From Caproiciproducens faecalis (GTDB lineage Bacteria; Bacillota; Clostridia; Oscillospirales; Acutalibacteraceae), in the NCBI RefSeq assembly GCF_019448085.1, contig NZ_JAGFNZ010000004.1:240205-304204 (forward strand): DNA of 64,000 nt, given 5' to 3'. Within the stretch, counting starts at the first letter, position 1, and each line of letters begins with the position of its first letter. A program made the position numbers and the translations under genes. The notes under the pieces are model-generated. The model made no database searches and was not told where the DNA came from. It saw only the letters and a list, made by a program, of their open reading frames with translations. Of the stretch, positions 46,374 to 58,091 are shown piece by piece.

Positions 46374-47210
46374 TTGTTGAAGTTCACAAAAATGCAGGGC
46401 ATCGGCAATGACTATATTTATATCAACTGTTTTGAAGAAAAAGTCCAAAATCCATCCGAGCTTTCCATTAAGCTCAGCGACAGGCATTTCGGCATCGGTT
46501 CGGACGGAATTATTCTGATAGAACCGTCGGACAAAGCCGATTGCCGTATGGACATTTATAACGCGGACGGGTCGCAGGCCATGATGTGCGGCAACGGGAT
46601 CCGCTGTGTCGGTAAATATGTATATGAACGGGGAATTGTAAAGAAGGATGTTCTGAAAGTAGATACCATGAGCGGCGTGAAAACGCTTTATCTTGATATT
46701 GAGGATGGGAAGGTCGTATCCGTTACTGTGGATATGGGTAGCCCTGAGTTTCAGACTGAAAAAATTCCCGTTACTTATCCCAAAGACCGGATGATTGGGG
46801 AGCCGGTTGTATTCGGCGAAGCGGAATACAGCGTGACCTGTGTTTCCATGGGAAATCCGCACTGTGTGCTGTTTGTCGATGATGTCAATCAAGTGGAAAT
46901 AGAAAAAGTCGGCCCCATGCTGGAGTGCGATGGGATTTTTCCGCACAGGGCAAACATTGAGTTTATTCAGGTGTTAAGTGCCGAAGAAGTGAATATGCGC
47001 GTATGGGAACGCGGTTCCGGGGAAACCTGGGCTTGTGGAACCGGAGCGTGTGCCGCGGCAGTAGCCTGTGCGGCGAACCATAAAACAGGCCGCAGTGTAA
47101 CCGTCCATCTTAGGGGCGGCGATTTGCATATAAAGTGGGATGATAAGACAGATAAGGTATTTATGCGCGGCCCGGCGGAGTTCGTCTTTGATGGGATGAT
47201 GAATGTTTAG
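46374..47210 (+). CDS. dapF: Diaminopimelate epimerase
   Basis: PLP-independent racemase converting LL- to meso-diaminopimelate for lysine and cell-wall synthesis. The 278 residues contain both catalytic cysteines in MMCGNGIRC and ACGTGACA. Start is TTG 46374 after TAGGAGGTGGAT, ten bases behind the ANTAR gene. It precedes dapL, whose product is its substrate. Confidence 0.96.
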   Translation: MLKFTKMQGIGNDYIYINCFEEKVQNPSELSIKLSDRHFGIGSDGIILIEPSDKADCRMDIYNADGSQAMMCGNGIRCVGKYVYERGIVKKDVLKVDTMSGVKTLYLDIEDGKVVSVTVDMGSPEFQTEKIPVTYPKDRMIGEPVVFGEAEYSVTCVSMGNPHCVLFVDDVNQVEIEKVGPMLECDGIFPHRANIEFIQVLSAEEVNMRVWERGSGETWACGTGACAAAVACAANHKTGRSVTVHLRGGDLHIKWDDKTDKVFMRGPAEFVFDGMMNV

Positions 47211-47257
47211 CACCGCCGCTGTCTGACGAAAATCATGAATGAAGGGAATGTAGCGTT

Positions 47258-48478
47258 TTGTTTAAAGTAAACGAAAACTTTGTAAAACTGCCAGCTAGCT
47301 ATCTTTTTGTAGATATTGCAAAAAAGGTGAGTGAATTTTCAAAACAGCATCCGGAAACGGAAATTATCCGTCTGGGAATCGGGGATGTTACCCGCCCTCT
47401 GCCGAAGGCCGTGGTAAAAGCCATGCAGGCTGCCGCGGAAGAGATGGGCAAAGCGGAAACCTTCCGTGGATACGGCCCGGAAGCCGGATATGAATTCCTT
47501 CGTACCGCTATTGCGGAAAACGATTTTATAAAACGCGGGGTGCAGGTTGACATCGATGAGATTTTCGTCAGCGACGGCGCCAAAAGCGATACCGGCAGCA
47601 TCGGCGATATTTTTGACGTGGATAATGTGGTTGCGGTTTGCGACCCTGTTTACCCGGTTTATGTCGATACCAATGTCATGGCGGGAAGAGCTGGAGAGTA
47701 TACCGAGGGCAAGGGGTGGAGCAAAATCGTTTACATGCCCTGCCTGAAAGAAAACGGTTTTCTGCCGGAGCTGCCAAAAGAGCGTGTGGACGTAATCTAT
47801 CTTTGTTTCCCCAACAATCCCTCCGGGGTCGGCATCAGCCGGGACGCACTGAAAAAATGGGTGGATTACGCTCTTGCAAATCAGTCTGTCATTCTGTACG
47901 ACGCGGCATATGAGGCGTTTATTACAGAAGGGGATATGCCGCACAGCATTTATGAAATAGAGGGTGCGAAAAAGTGCGCAATCGAGTTCAGAAGCTTTTC
48001 CAAGACGGCCGGCTTCACCGGAACCCGCTGCGCCTATACCGTTATTCCCAAGGCTCTGGTGTTCAACGGCGTTTCTCTGAACAAGCTTTGGGACAGACGT
48101 CAGTCCACGAAAATGAACGGCGTTTCCTACGTTGTCCAGCGCGGTGCCGAGGCGGTTTTCTCCGAAGAAGGTCAGCGTGAAGTCAGAGAAAATATCATAT
48201 ATTATCTGAACAATGCCAAAATCATCGTGAGCGGTCTTGAAAAGGCTGGCTTTGAAGTTTATGGCGGAGTGAATTCCCCCTATGTATGGCTGAAAACGCC
48301 CGACGGGCTTACTTCATGGGAATTTTTTGATCTTTTACTGGAAAAGACCGGCGTGGTCGGTACCCCCGGCTCCGGCTTTGGGGTGGGCGGCGAAGGCTAT
48401 TTCCGTCTGACTTCCTTTAACACAAAGGAAAATACGGAAAAAGCGGTGGAGAGAATCATCCGGTTCTTTAAAGCGTGA
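47258..48478 (+). CDS. dapL: LL-diaminopimelate aminotransferase
   Basis: PLP enzyme that converts tetrahydrodipicolinate directly to LL-diaminopimelate, bypassing the succinylase and acetylase steps. The 406 residues carry the PLP lysine in [13 protein letters not shown] and the family phrases [15 protein letters not shown] and [11 protein letters not shown]. Start is TTG 47258. Together with dapF it gives the DapL variant of lysine synthesis, typical of Clostridia. Confidence 0.96.
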   Translation: MFKVNENFVKLPASYLFVDIAKKVSEFSKQHPETEIIRLGIGDVTRPLPKAVVKAMQAAAEEMGKAETFRGYGPEAGYEFLRTAIAENDFIKRGVQVDIDEIFVSDGAKSDTGSIGDIFDVDNVVAVCDPVYPVYVDTNVMAGRAGEYTEGKGWSKIVYMPCLKENGFLPELPKERVDVIYLCFPNNPSGVGISRDALKKWVDYALANQSVILYDAAYEAFITEGDMPHSIYEIEGAKKCAIEFRSFSKTAGFTGTRCAYTVIPKALVFNGVSLNKLWDRRQSTKMNGVSYVVQRGAEAVFSEEGQREVRENIIYYLNNAKIIVSGLEKAGFEVYGGVNSPYVWLKTPDGLTSWEFFDLLLEKTGVVGTPGSGFGVGGEGYFRLTSFNTKENTEKAVERIIRFFKA

Positions 48479-48572
48479 CGCGGCAAACCTGGCCATTTCA
48501 TTAGGGAAAAAACCGATTAGTTGTAAAAACAATTGTTATAGATGTTGAATATTAAGAATGGTTGGTGATTAA

Positions 48573-49649
48573 ATGAAAGCATTGCTGATGCTTGAAAATG
48601 GAATGACCTTTGAGGGAACGGGGTTCGGAGACGAACATAATGTCCTGTGCGAGGTCGTGTTCAACAGCGCCATGTGTGGCTACACGGAGCTGCTGACCGA
48701 CCCGTCCTACGCGGGACAGGGTGTTGTCATGACCTATCCTTTAATTGGAAATTACGGCATCTGCTATGATGACGCGGAATCCACAAAGCCGTGGCTGCGG
48801 GCTTTTATTGTCCGGTCCGTCTCCGGCGCGGCGAGCAATTTCCGCTGTGACGTGGATCTGAGCACCTTTTTAAAACAGAACCGCATTCCCGGTATTGAGG
48901 GAGTGGATACGCGCACCATTACAAAGGTATTGCGGGAAAGCGGTACTATGCGGGGGATGATTGCATACGGAGATCAGATTGATCCCGTCGCAATGAAAAA
49001 ACAGATTGACGCCTTTGTGCTGGAGTCCTGCGTTCCGCTTGTCAGCAGCAGGGAACAGAAGGTGTACGGTGACGGCCCTGTCAAAATTGCGCTTGCGGAC
49101 TATGGGGTAAAGAGCAATATTATCCGTTCGCTGGTAAAGCGCGGATGTACTGTGAAATGTTTTCCGTATGATGCTTCTTTTGAGGATATGATGTCTTTTT
49201 CTCCGGACGGAATTATGCTTTCCAACGGCCCCGGCGACCCAAAAGAATGTACAAAAGCAATTTCGGAACTGAAAAAAGTTTATGCCCACGGTATCCCCAC
49301 CTTTGCGATTTGCCTTGGCCATCAGCTGATGGCACTTTCACAGGGATTTGACACTTATAAATTAAAATATGGCCATAGAGGAATTAACCACCCGGTAAAG
49401 GATCTGCTGACAAACAGGGTGTACATTACTTCTCAGAACCACGGGTTTGTGGTGAATGGCGACACAATCAATCCTTCAGTAGCCGACGTCCGCTTTATCA
49501 GCATGAATGACGGCAGTATTGAGGGATTGAACTATAAAAATGGAAAAGTGTTTTCTGTGCAGTACCATCCGGAAGCTTCTCCGGGCCCGCTTGACACAGG
49601 CTTTCTTTTCGATCAATTTCTCAAACTGATAGGAGGAGGCCAACTATGA
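48573..49649 (+). CDS. carA: Carbamoyl-phosphate synthase small subunit
   Basis: Glutaminase subunit that supplies ammonia to CarB. The 358 residues have the CarA N-terminal domain and a class I amidotransferase domain with the nucleophile in FAICLGHQL and catalytic His/Glu in YHPEASPGP. ATG 48573 follows GGTTGGTGATTAA. It overlaps carB by 4 bases. The 94-base gap from dapL shows no PyrR-type attenuator or terminator. Confidence 0.97.
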   Translation: MKALLMLENGMTFEGTGFGDEHNVLCEVVFNSAMCGYTELLTDPSYAGQGVVMTYPLIGNYGICYDDAESTKPWLRAFIVRSVSGAASNFRCDVDLSTFLKQNRIPGIEGVDTRTITKVLRESGTMRGMIAYGDQIDPVAMKKQIDAFVLESCVPLVSSREQKVYGDGPVKIALADYGVKSNIIRSLVKRGCTVKCFPYDASFEDMMSFSPDGIMLSNGPGDPKECTKAISELKKVYAHGIPTFAICLGHQLMALSQGFDTYKLKYGHRGINHPVKDLLTNRVYITSQNHGFVVNGDTINPSVADVRFISMNDGSIEGLNYKNGKVFSVQYHPEASPGPLDTGFLFDQFLKLIGGGQL

Positions 49650-52600
49650 AGAGAACAGACATTAAAAAGGTAATTATCATCGGCTCCGGCCCGATCATTA
49701 TCGGTCAGGCCGCGGAGTTTGACTACGCCGGTACACAGGCCTGCCGCGCGCTCCGCGAGGAGGGTGTCGAGGTTATTCTGATTAACTCAAACCCGGCAAC
49801 CATCATGACGGACAAGCAGATTGCCGACAAGGTTTATATTGAGCCTCTGACCGTTGAGACCATTAAAAAAGTAATCCTCAAGGAAAATCCGGACAGTATC
49901 CTTCCGACTCTGGGCGGACAGAACGCGCTGAACCTGGCGGTGGAACTGGAGGAATCCGGTTTCTTAAAGGAAAATAACGTGGAAATGATCGGCACAAACG
50001 CCGATACCATCCGAATGGCAGAGGACAGAGAGCTGTTTAAGGAAGCTATGGAGCGCATCCAGCAGCCCTGCGCGCAGAGCGCCGTTGCGGAAAATATTGA
50101 GGACTGCGTCAAAATCGCGAGGAAAATCGGTTATCCCGTTGTTGTGCGCCCCGCGTACACACTGGGCGGAAGCGGCGGCGGCATCGCCGCCGACGAGGAG
50201 CAGCTGATTTCCATTTCGACACTCGGTTTGCACCGCAGCCGTGTGAATCAGGTGCTGATCGAGCGGTGTATTTCCGGCTGGAAAGAAATCGAGTACGAAG
50301 TGATGCGTGACCGTAACGGCAACTGCATCACGGTCTGCAACATGGAAAACTTTGACCCGGTCGGCGTTCATACCGGTGACTCCATTGTTGTTGCTCCCTG
50401 CCAGACCCTAGCGGACAAAGAAACGCAGATGCTTCGCTCCGCCGCGCTTGCCATTATCCGTGAGCTAAAGGTGGAAGGCGGCTGCAACGTTCAGTTCGCG
50501 CTGAACCCGAAGAGCTTTGAGTATTGCGTGATCGAGGTAAACCCCCGTGTAAGCCGCTCCTCCGCGCTGGCCTCCAAGGCAACAGGCTACCCGATTGCGA
50601 AGGTGGCTTCCAAGATTGCCCTTGGCTATACGCTGGACGAAATTCAGAACGCAATCACGAAAAAGACCTTTGCCTGCTTTGAACCGACGCTGGATTACTG
50701 TGTCGTAAAAATACCCAGATGGCCGTTTGATAAATTTGTTTACGCCAAGCGCAGCCTGGGGACCCAGATGAAAGCAACCGGCGAGGTGATGGGGATCGCC
50801 CCGACCTTTGAAGCGGCTCTGATGAAGTCTATCCGCTCGCTGGAACAGAATGTTTTCAGTCTGATCGACGCCGAAGTCCAAAAGCTTACAGGCAGTGAGC
50901 TTGAGCAGCGGCTTTATGTTGTTGACGACCGCCGGCTTTGGGTGGTTTCCGAAGCTTTGCGCCGCGGCGTATCGCCGGAGAAGATACACGACATTACGAA
51001 AATTGACCTTTGGTTTCTGGATAAGCTGCTTTCCATCATTGAAGTGGAAAAAGCATTTGCAACGCAGCCGATTGACAAAGCTCTGCTGTTCAAAGCAAAG
51101 GACTTTGGGTTTATGGACAAAACGCTGTCGCAGCTGAGCGGAAAAACAATTGAAGAAATCCGCGCGATGGAAGATGAGTGGGATATTCACCCCGTTTATA
51201 AAATGGTTGATACCTGCGCGGCTGAATTCGACGCGGAAACACCGTATTATTACTCAAGCTACGGCATTCAAAATGAGTCGGTACCGCAAAGTAAGAAGAA
51301 GAAAATTATGGTTATCGGTTCCGGTCCCATCCGCATCGGACAGGGGATTGAATTTGACTTCTGTTCCGTTCACAGTGTCTGGGCGCTGAAAGATCTTGGC
51401 TTTGAGACGATCATTGTCAACAACAACCCGGAAACCGTCAGCACCGACTTTGACATTGCGGATAAGCTGTACTTTGAGCCTCTGACGGATGAAGATGTAC
51501 GTCATATTGTCGATCTGGAAAAACCCGACGGTGCGGTCGTACAGTTCGGTGGCCAGACCGCCATCAAACTTGCCGGTGCCATTGAAAAAATGGGCATCCC
51601 GATTCTTGGTACCTCCTTTGACAGCATCGATGAGGCGGAGGACAGAGAGCGTTTCGATAAAATCCTGACGCAATGCGGAATCCCGCGCGCAGAAGGCCGC
51701 ATGGTCTTTACCTGTGAAGAAGCGATCCGTGCGGCAAACGAGCTGGGGTACCCGGTACTTGTGCGGCCGTCCTATGTGCTTGGCGGGCAGGGCATGCACA
51801 TCGCCTATGCTGATGAGGACATTGTCGAACAAATCGGGATCATTAACCGTATTGCTCAGGAGCATCCGATTCTGGTTGATAAATATATTATGGGTACCGA
51901 GGTAGAGGTCGACGCCGTCTGCGACGGATTCGATTCGGTAATTCCGGGCGTGATGCAGCATATAGAACGCGCCGGTATCCACTCGGGGGACAGCATTTCC
52001 GTCTATCCGGCCATTGGTGTGCCGAAGGATATGCAGGAACTGATTGTGGACTATACCCGTCGCCTTGCAAAAGCACTGAAGGTCAAAGGGCTGCTAAACA
52101 TTCAGTTCATTGTCAAAGACAACGAAGTGTATGTGATTGAAGCAAATCCGCGTTCTTCCAGAACGGTGCCGTATATCAGTAAAGTAACCGGTATTCCGAT
52201 CGTTCCCCTGGCAGTCGGTACCTTCTTTGGCAAGACACTGCCGGATATGGGCTACCACTACGGCCTGCAGAAGGAAAAGGACCTGATTGCTATTAAAATG
52301 CCGGTTTTCTCCTTTGAAAAACTGTACGGAGCCGATGTCAACCTTGGCCCGGAAATGAAATCCACCGGTGAAGTGCTCGGAATTGCGCGTACGTTTGACG
52401 AAGCGCTGATTAAGTCTTTTTACGGCGCCGGTGTGCACATGATTAAAAACGGCAGGGTGATTATTACTCTGAAAGACAACGATAAGGAAGAGGCGCTGCC
52501 GCTTGCCAGAGGGCTATACGACCTTGGCTGGACGCTTTACGCCACAGCGGGAACGTCCGACTTCTTAAATGACCACGATATTCCGACAATCCGCACCAAC

Positions 52601-52861
52601 AAAATCGGTACGGGCAGCCCGGACATTCTTGACCATATTACTTCGGGAAAAATCGATCTTGTCATCAACACGCCTTCCCGCGGAATGGTGCACAACAGGG
52701 ACGGCTATAAAATACGCAGAAATGCGGTAGAATCCGGTATTCCGTGCCTTACTTCGCTGGATACCGCCTATGCTTTCCTGACCTGCGCACAGCATGTGGA
52801 GACTACGCAGCTTTCCGTCATAGACATTACGAAAGTCTCCAGCTTTTTAAATTTCATATAA
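49646..52861 (+). CDS. carB: Carbamoyl-phosphate synthase large subunit
   Basis: Makes carbamoyl phosphate for pyrimidine and arginine synthesis. The 1071 residues show the expected duplicated ATP-grasp halves, each opening with GSGPI(I/R)IGQ (about residues 12 and 556), and a C-terminal MGS-like regulatory domain (about 935-1071). Full length. GGAGGAGGCCAACT precedes the ATG. Confidence 0.98.
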   Translation: MKRTDIKKVIIIGSGPIIIGQAAEFDYAGTQACRALREEGVEVILINSNPATIMTDKQIADKVYIEPLTVETIKKVILKENPDSILPTLGGQNALNLAVELEESGFLKENNVEMIGTNADTIRMAEDRELFKEAMERIQQPCAQSAVAENIEDCVKIARKIGYPVVVRPAYTLGGSGGGIAADEEQLISISTLGLHRSRVNQVLIERCISGWKEIEYEVMRDRNGNCITVCNMENFDPVGVHTGDSIVVAPCQTLADKETQMLRSAALAIIRELKVEGGCNVQFALNPKSFEYCVIEVNPRVSRSSALASKATGYPIAKVASKIALGYTLDEIQNAITKKTFACFEPTLDYCVVKIPRWPFDKFVYAKRSLGTQMKATGEVMGIAPTFEAALMKSIRSLEQNVFSLIDAEVQKLTGSELEQRLYVVDDRRLWVVSEALRRGVSPEKIHDITKIDLWFLDKLLSIIEVEKAFATQPIDKALLFKAKDFGFMDKTLSQLSGKTIEEIRAMEDEWDIHPVYKMVDTCAAEFDAETPYYYSSYGIQNESVPQSKKKKIMVIGSGPIRIGQGIEFDFCSVHSVWALKDLGFETIIVNNNPETVSTDFDIADKLYFEPLTDEDVRHIVDLEKPDGAVVQFGGQTAIKLAGAIEKMGIPILGTSFDSIDEAEDRERFDKILTQCGIPRAEGRMVFTCEEAIRAANELGYPVLVRPSYVLGGQGMHIAYADEDIVEQIGIINRIAQEHPILVDKYIMGTEVEVDAVCDGFDSVIPGVMQHIERAGIHSGDSISVYPAIGVPKDMQELIVDYTRRLAKALKVKGLLNIQFIVKDNEVYVIEANPRSSRTVPYISKVTGIPIVPLAVGTFFGKTLPDMGYHYGLQKEKDLIAIKMPVFSFEKLYGADVNLGPEMKSTGEVLGIARTFDEALIKSFYGAGVHMIKNGRVIITLKDNDKEEALPLARGLYDLGWTLYATAGTSDFLNDHDIPTIRTNKIGTGSPDILDHITSGKIDLVINTPSRGMVHNRDGYKIRRNAVESGIPCLTSLDTAYAFLTCAQHVETTQLSVIDITKVSSFLNFI

Positions 52862-52933
52862 TTGATGGAAAAGACAGAAAAGATGCCGTGTATTCAAATC
52901 ATTGATATAAAAAACTTATAGGAGGAAAAGATA

Positions 52934-53638
52934 ATGAAAAAATGTGAACTTCTTTACGAGGGCAAGGCAAAAAAGGTATATGCAACGGATGATAAGAACT
53001 ATTGCATTGTGGATTACAAGGATGATGCAACGGCCTTTAACGGACAGAAAAAGGGGACAATCGTCGGTAAGGGCATTGTCAACAATAAAATGTCCAACTA
53101 TTTGTTTCAGCTTCTGGAAAAGAAAGGTATCAAGACCCATTTTGTTGAAGAGCTGAGCGACAGGGAAACTCTGGTAAAGAAAGTACAGATTGTTCCTCTT
53201 GAGGTAATTGTACGCAACAAAGCGGCCGGAAGCCTTGCAAAGAGGCTTGGTATGGAGGAAGGCACTCCGATGAAGACCACCGTGCTTGAATTCTGTTATA
53301 AGAATGACGAGCTGGGCGATCCGATGGTTAACGAGTACCACATTCTTGCCGCAGAATTTGCCACCAAGGAAGAAATTGACCAGATCAGCGCTATGTCTCT
53401 GAAGATCAATGAACTGCTCAAAGAGTTTTTCCTTTCTGCGAACATTGAACTGATTGATTTCAAGCTCGAATTCGGCCGCTGTGCCGACGGCATTATCCTA
53501 GCGGATGAAATTTCTCCGGATACCTGCCGCTTCTGGGATGTCAACACCCACGAAAAGCTTGACAAGGACCGCTTCCGCAGAGATTTGGGCGGAGTGGAAG
53601 AAGCATACGCAGAGGTCATGAAGCGCATTGGCTTATAA
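52934..53638 (+). CDS. purC: SAICAR synthase
   Basis: Phosphoribosylaminoimidazole-succinocarboxamide synthase, a step of IMP synthesis joining aspartate to CAIR. The 234 residues start [16 protein letters not shown] and contain the family signatures [11 protein letters not shown] and [13 protein letters not shown] follows AGGAGGAAAAGATA. First of three clustered purine genes (purC, purF, purB). Confidence 0.97.
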   Translation: MKKCELLYEGKAKKVYATDDKNYCIVDYKDDATAFNGQKKGTIVGKGIVNNKMSNYLFQLLEKKGIKTHFVEELSDRETLVKKVQIVPLEVIVRNKAAGSLAKRLGMEEGTPMKTTVLEFCYKNDELGDPMVNEYHILAAEFATKEEIDQISAMSLKINELLKEFFLSANIELIDFKLEFGRCADGIILADEISPDTCRFWDVNTHEKLDKDRFRRDLGGVEEAYAEVMKRIGL

Positions 53639-53657
53639 TATATAGGATGGTGAGTAT

Positions 53658-55106
53658 TTGAACAGCTCAGTGATGGATTACGACATTTCCAAACCGCACG
53701 AAGAATGCGGCGTTTTTGGAATTTATTCCGACGGCGGGACTCTGCCCGCCTACGCAGCCTACAACGGACTTCTCGCTTTGCAGCACAGAGGGCAGGAAAG
53801 CTGCGGGATTGCCGTTTGTGACCGAGGGGTGATTTCCTATTCCAAGGATATGGGCCTTGTCACCGAAGCGTTTAACGACAAAATCTTAGACGACCTTGTC
53901 GGCCAGATGGCGGTCGGACATGTTCGCTATTCCACCGCGGGGGGCAGTGTGCGTGAAAACGCGCAGCCCCTTGTCATGCGGTATATTAAAGGAACCCTTG
54001 CGATTGCCCATAACGGCAATCTGACAAACGCCTATGAGCTTCGTCATGAATTGGAGCACAGAGGATGTATTTTCCAGACAACGATTGATACGGAAGTCAT
54101 CGCCTATATTATTGCGCGGGAACGCGTGGATTCCCCCTCTATTGAGGAGGCAGTTCGCCGTGCGCTTCCGAAAATTCAGGGTTCGTATTCCCTTGTGGTC
54201 ATGAGCCCGCAAAAATTGATCGCCGCACGTGACCCGCATGGTTTCCGTCCGCTTTGCATTGGAAGGCTTGACAATTCCTATGTTTTTGCATCCGAAACCT
54301 GTGCGCTCGACGCCTGCGGGGCAGAATATGTGCGTGACGTGGAGCCGGGCGAAATCGTTGTTGTGGACAGCAACGGGCTGCGCTCCATCAAGGATCCTGT
54401 AAATGTAAAAAAATCCCTTTGTGTATTTGAGTATATTTATTTTGCAAGGACAGACAGTATTATTGACGGTATCAGTGTTTATGAAGCGCGCAAACAGGCG
54501 GGCCGTATGCTTGCCAGACAGAAGCCGGTGGATGCGGATATGGTCATCGGGGTGCCGGAGTCCGGCATTGACGCCGCAATCGGCTACAGTGAAGAGTCGG
54601 GGATCCCCTTTCAGAAGGGAATCGTCAAAAACACTTATATCGGACGCACGTTCATCAAACCGAGCCAGTCGGAAAGGGAACGCAGTGTGCGAATTAAGCT
54701 GAACGCCCTTTCCCGCTGTGTCAAGGGAAAACGAATTGTCATGCTGGATGACTCGATTGTCAGGGGAACCACCAGCGCGCACATCGTTACCATGCTGAAA
54801 GATGCCGGTGCGACGGAAGTCCACCTCAGAATCAGTTCCCCGCCGTTTTTGTGGCCGTGTTATTACGGAACGGATATTCCGTCCAAGGACGACCTGATTG
54901 CCTGCCATCATAGTATAGAAGAAATTGGGAAGATGAGCTTTGCCGATTCCATCGATTTTTTACACTTGGACAATCTTCCTGAAATGGCGGGCGAATGCAA
55001 AGGATTCTGCGACGCATGCTTTTCCGGTAAATACCCCGCGCCGGTACCGGATTATCTGATTGCAAATAAGAATTACGACTACTGCACGCCGATCAAAAGA
55101 TTTTAA
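53658..55106 (+). CDS. purF: Amidophosphoribosyltransferase
   Basis: First committed step of purine synthesis: PRPP plus glutamine to phosphoribosylamine. Of 482 residues, the first 16 are a propeptide ending HEE, removed to expose the N-terminal nucleophile cysteine of CGVFGIY. The PRPP motif MLDDSIVRGTTS and the C-terminal cysteines of a [4Fe-4S] cluster (CKGFCDAC) mark the Bacillus-type, cluster-containing enzyme. Start is TTG 53658 after AGGATGGTGAGTAT. Confidence 0.97.
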   Translation: MNSSVMDYDISKPHEECGVFGIYSDGGTLPAYAAYNGLLALQHRGQESCGIAVCDRGVISYSKDMGLVTEAFNDKILDDLVGQMAVGHVRYSTAGGSVRENAQPLVMRYIKGTLAIAHNGNLTNAYELRHELEHRGCIFQTTIDTEVIAYIIARERVDSPSIEEAVRRALPKIQGSYSLVVMSPQKLIAARDPHGFRPLCIGRLDNSYVFASETCALDACGAEYVRDVEPGEIVVVDSNGLRSIKDPVNVKKSLCVFEYIYFARTDSIIDGISVYEARKQAGRMLARQKPVDADMVIGVPESGIDAAIGYSEESGIPFQKGIVKNTYIGRTFIKPSQSERERSVRIKLNALSRCVKGKRIVMLDDSIVRGTTSAHIVTMLKDAGATEVHLRISSPPFLWPCYYGTDIPSKDDLIACHHSIEEIGKMSFADSIDFLHLDNLPEMAGECKGFCDACFSGKYPAPVPDYLIANKNYDYCTPIKRF

Positions 55107-55130
55107 TTCCCTGTTTGGAGGATAATATCA

Positions 55131-56561
<1,431 letters not shown>

Positions 56562-56605
56562 TTGAAACAGCGAAATAGGAATTATTTTTTTATTGTGTTT
56601 CCGCT

Positions 56606-56633
56606 TTGCTTTTCAGGATAAGTGTGATATTAT
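56606..56633 (+). promoter_or_regulatory. Extended -10 promoter of purA
   Basis: TTGCTT at 56606-56611, 16-base spacer and TATTAT at 56628-56633 preceded by TGA. It gives purA its own transcript with a leader of about 85 bases. Confidence 0.6.
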
Positions 56634-56655
56634 AAGTGAGTTGTCATTTTTCCAT

Positions 56656-56686
56656 ACTGCCTAAATTCGGCCGCGGGGCAGTTTTT
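56656..56686 (+). terminator. Possible attenuator hairpin in the purA leader
   Basis: ACTGCC pairs with GGCAGT across a GC-rich 15-base loop and is followed by TTTTT, 40 bases before the purA start. It may end purB transcripts or attenuate purA. Confidence 0.5.
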
Positions 56687-56724
56687 CAGCGAATTCCGTA
56701 GCGGCACGGCGGAGTGAATGTATT

Positions 56725-58002
56725 ATGATTAAAGCAATTGTTGGTGCAAACTGGGGAGACGAAGGGAAAGGTAAAATTACCGATGTTGAAGCAGCTCAGT
56801 CCGACATTGTAATTCGATTTCAGGGCGGCAGCAATGCCGGTCACACCATTATAAATAACTATGGCAAATTTGCCCTTCATCAGTTGCCGTCGGGTGTTTT
56901 TTACAGCCATATCACCAATATCATCGGCAACGGTGTTGCGCTCAGCGTTGAAAATTTCATCAAGGAATTGAAATCGCTTCAGGAGCGCGGCGTTCCAAAA
57001 CCGAACATTGTTATTTCGGACCGTACGCAGCTGGTCATGCCATACCATATTCAGCTTGATACGTTTGAAGAAGCTCGTCTGTCTTCCCATTCCTTTGGGT
57101 CTACAAAATCGGGCATCGCACCTTTTTATTCCGATAAGTTTGCCAAAATTGGTTTTCAGATCAGTGAACTTTACGATGATGAAAACTTGTTAAAAGAGAA
57201 GATCGAACGGGTTATCACCGTCAAAAATGTTTTGTTCGAGCATCTTTATCATCAGCCCAAGTTGACTGTTGATGAGATTTTCAATAAACTGATGGAATAC
57301 AAATCTCTGTTGGAGCCGTATGTGGCAGATACTTTTTCTATTCTGCACAAAGCGGTTCAGGAAGGGAAAAATATTCTGCTGGAAGGCCAGCTCGGCGCTT
57401 TGAAAGATCCCGACCACGGTATCTATCCCATGGTGACTTCATCTTCCACCTTGGCTGGGTACGGTACCATCGGCGCAGGACTTCCTCCTTATGAAATTAA
57501 GGAAATTATCGCTGTTGTAAAAGCTTACTCCAGCGCCGTCGGCGCAGGAGAATTCGTGAGTGAGATTTTCGGCGCAGAAGCAGACGAACTTCGCCGCAGA
57601 GGCGGGGACGGCGGTGAATTTGGGGCCACAACCGGCCGGCCGCGCAGAATGGGCTGGCTGGATCTGGTCGCCTCCCGGTACGGCTGTCAGGTGCAGGGCG
57701 CAACCTGCGTTGCGCTGACTGTCCTTGATGTTCTGGGCTATTTGGATGAAATTCCGGTTTGCGTTGCCTACGAACTGACCGGCAAAAGGATCGATTCCTT
57801 CCCGCCGACTGTACAGCTGAAAAACTGCAAGCCGATTATAGAGACCCTGCCCGGCTGGAAATGCGATATCCGCGGAATCAGAAAGTATGAAGATCTTCCG
57901 GAAAATACGCGCAGGTATATTGAGTTTGCTGAAAAGGCGATTGGAGTTCCGATTAAGATCGTTTCCAACGGTCCGGCGCGTGAAGATATTATTTACAGAT
58001 AA
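56725..58002 (+). CDS. purA: Adenylosuccinate synthase
   Basis: GTP-dependent first step from IMP to AMP. The 425 residues have the glycine-rich NWGDEGKGKITD loop with catalytic Asp, the IMP-binding QFGGSNAGHT-like segment (FQGGSNAGHTI) and GATTGRPRRMGWLD. ATG follows GGCGGAGTGAATGTATT. Located between purB and glmS. Confidence 0.97.
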   Translation: MIKAIVGANWGDEGKGKITDVEAAQSDIVIRFQGGSNAGHTIINNYGKFALHQLPSGVFYSHITNIIGNGVALSVENFIKELKSLQERGVPKPNIVISDRTQLVMPYHIQLDTFEEARLSSHSFGSTKSGIAPFYSDKFAKIGFQISELYDDENLLKEKIERVITVKNVLFEHLYHQPKLTVDEIFNKLMEYKSLLEPYVADTFSILHKAVQEGKNILLEGQLGALKDPDHGIYPMVTSSSTLAGYGTIGAGLPPYEIKEIIAVVKAYSSAVGAGEFVSEIFGAEADELRRRGGDGGEFGATTGRPRRMGWLDLVASRYGCQVQGATCVALTVLDVLGYLDEIPVCVAYELTGKRIDSFPPTVQLKNCKPIIETLPGWKCDIRGIRKYEDLPENTRRYIEFAEKAIGVPIKIVSNGPAREDIIYR

Positions 58003-58008
58003 GGTTCA

Positions 58009-58078
58009 TATAATTGAGCGCCAACATTTCCGGTGGCAGTGTTGGCACTAATTATATACAGATTAAATTCTACCGGAG
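58009..58078 (+). promoter_or_regulatory. Structured glmS leader with possible loop-to-RBS pseudoknot
   Basis: TATAATT (58009-58015) pairs with AATTATA (58050-58056) and GCCAACA (58020-58026) with TGTTGGC (58040-58046), forming a two-tier hairpin. Its loop contains CCGGTGG (58030-58036), which can pair over 7 bp with CTACCGG (58070-58076), overlapping the GGAG of the glmS ribosome-binding region. The fold is inferred by eye. It lacks the conserved core of the glmS ribozyme. Confidence 0.5.
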
Positions 58079-58091
58079 AAAGTGTGATACT

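Noticed and set aside
58010..58091. glmS ribozyme, suggested by AATTGAGCGCC upstream of glmS
   Set aside because: The conserved core (including GTTGACGAGG-like bases) is missing and only about 75 bases separate the AGCGCC from the ATG, too few for the ribozyme.
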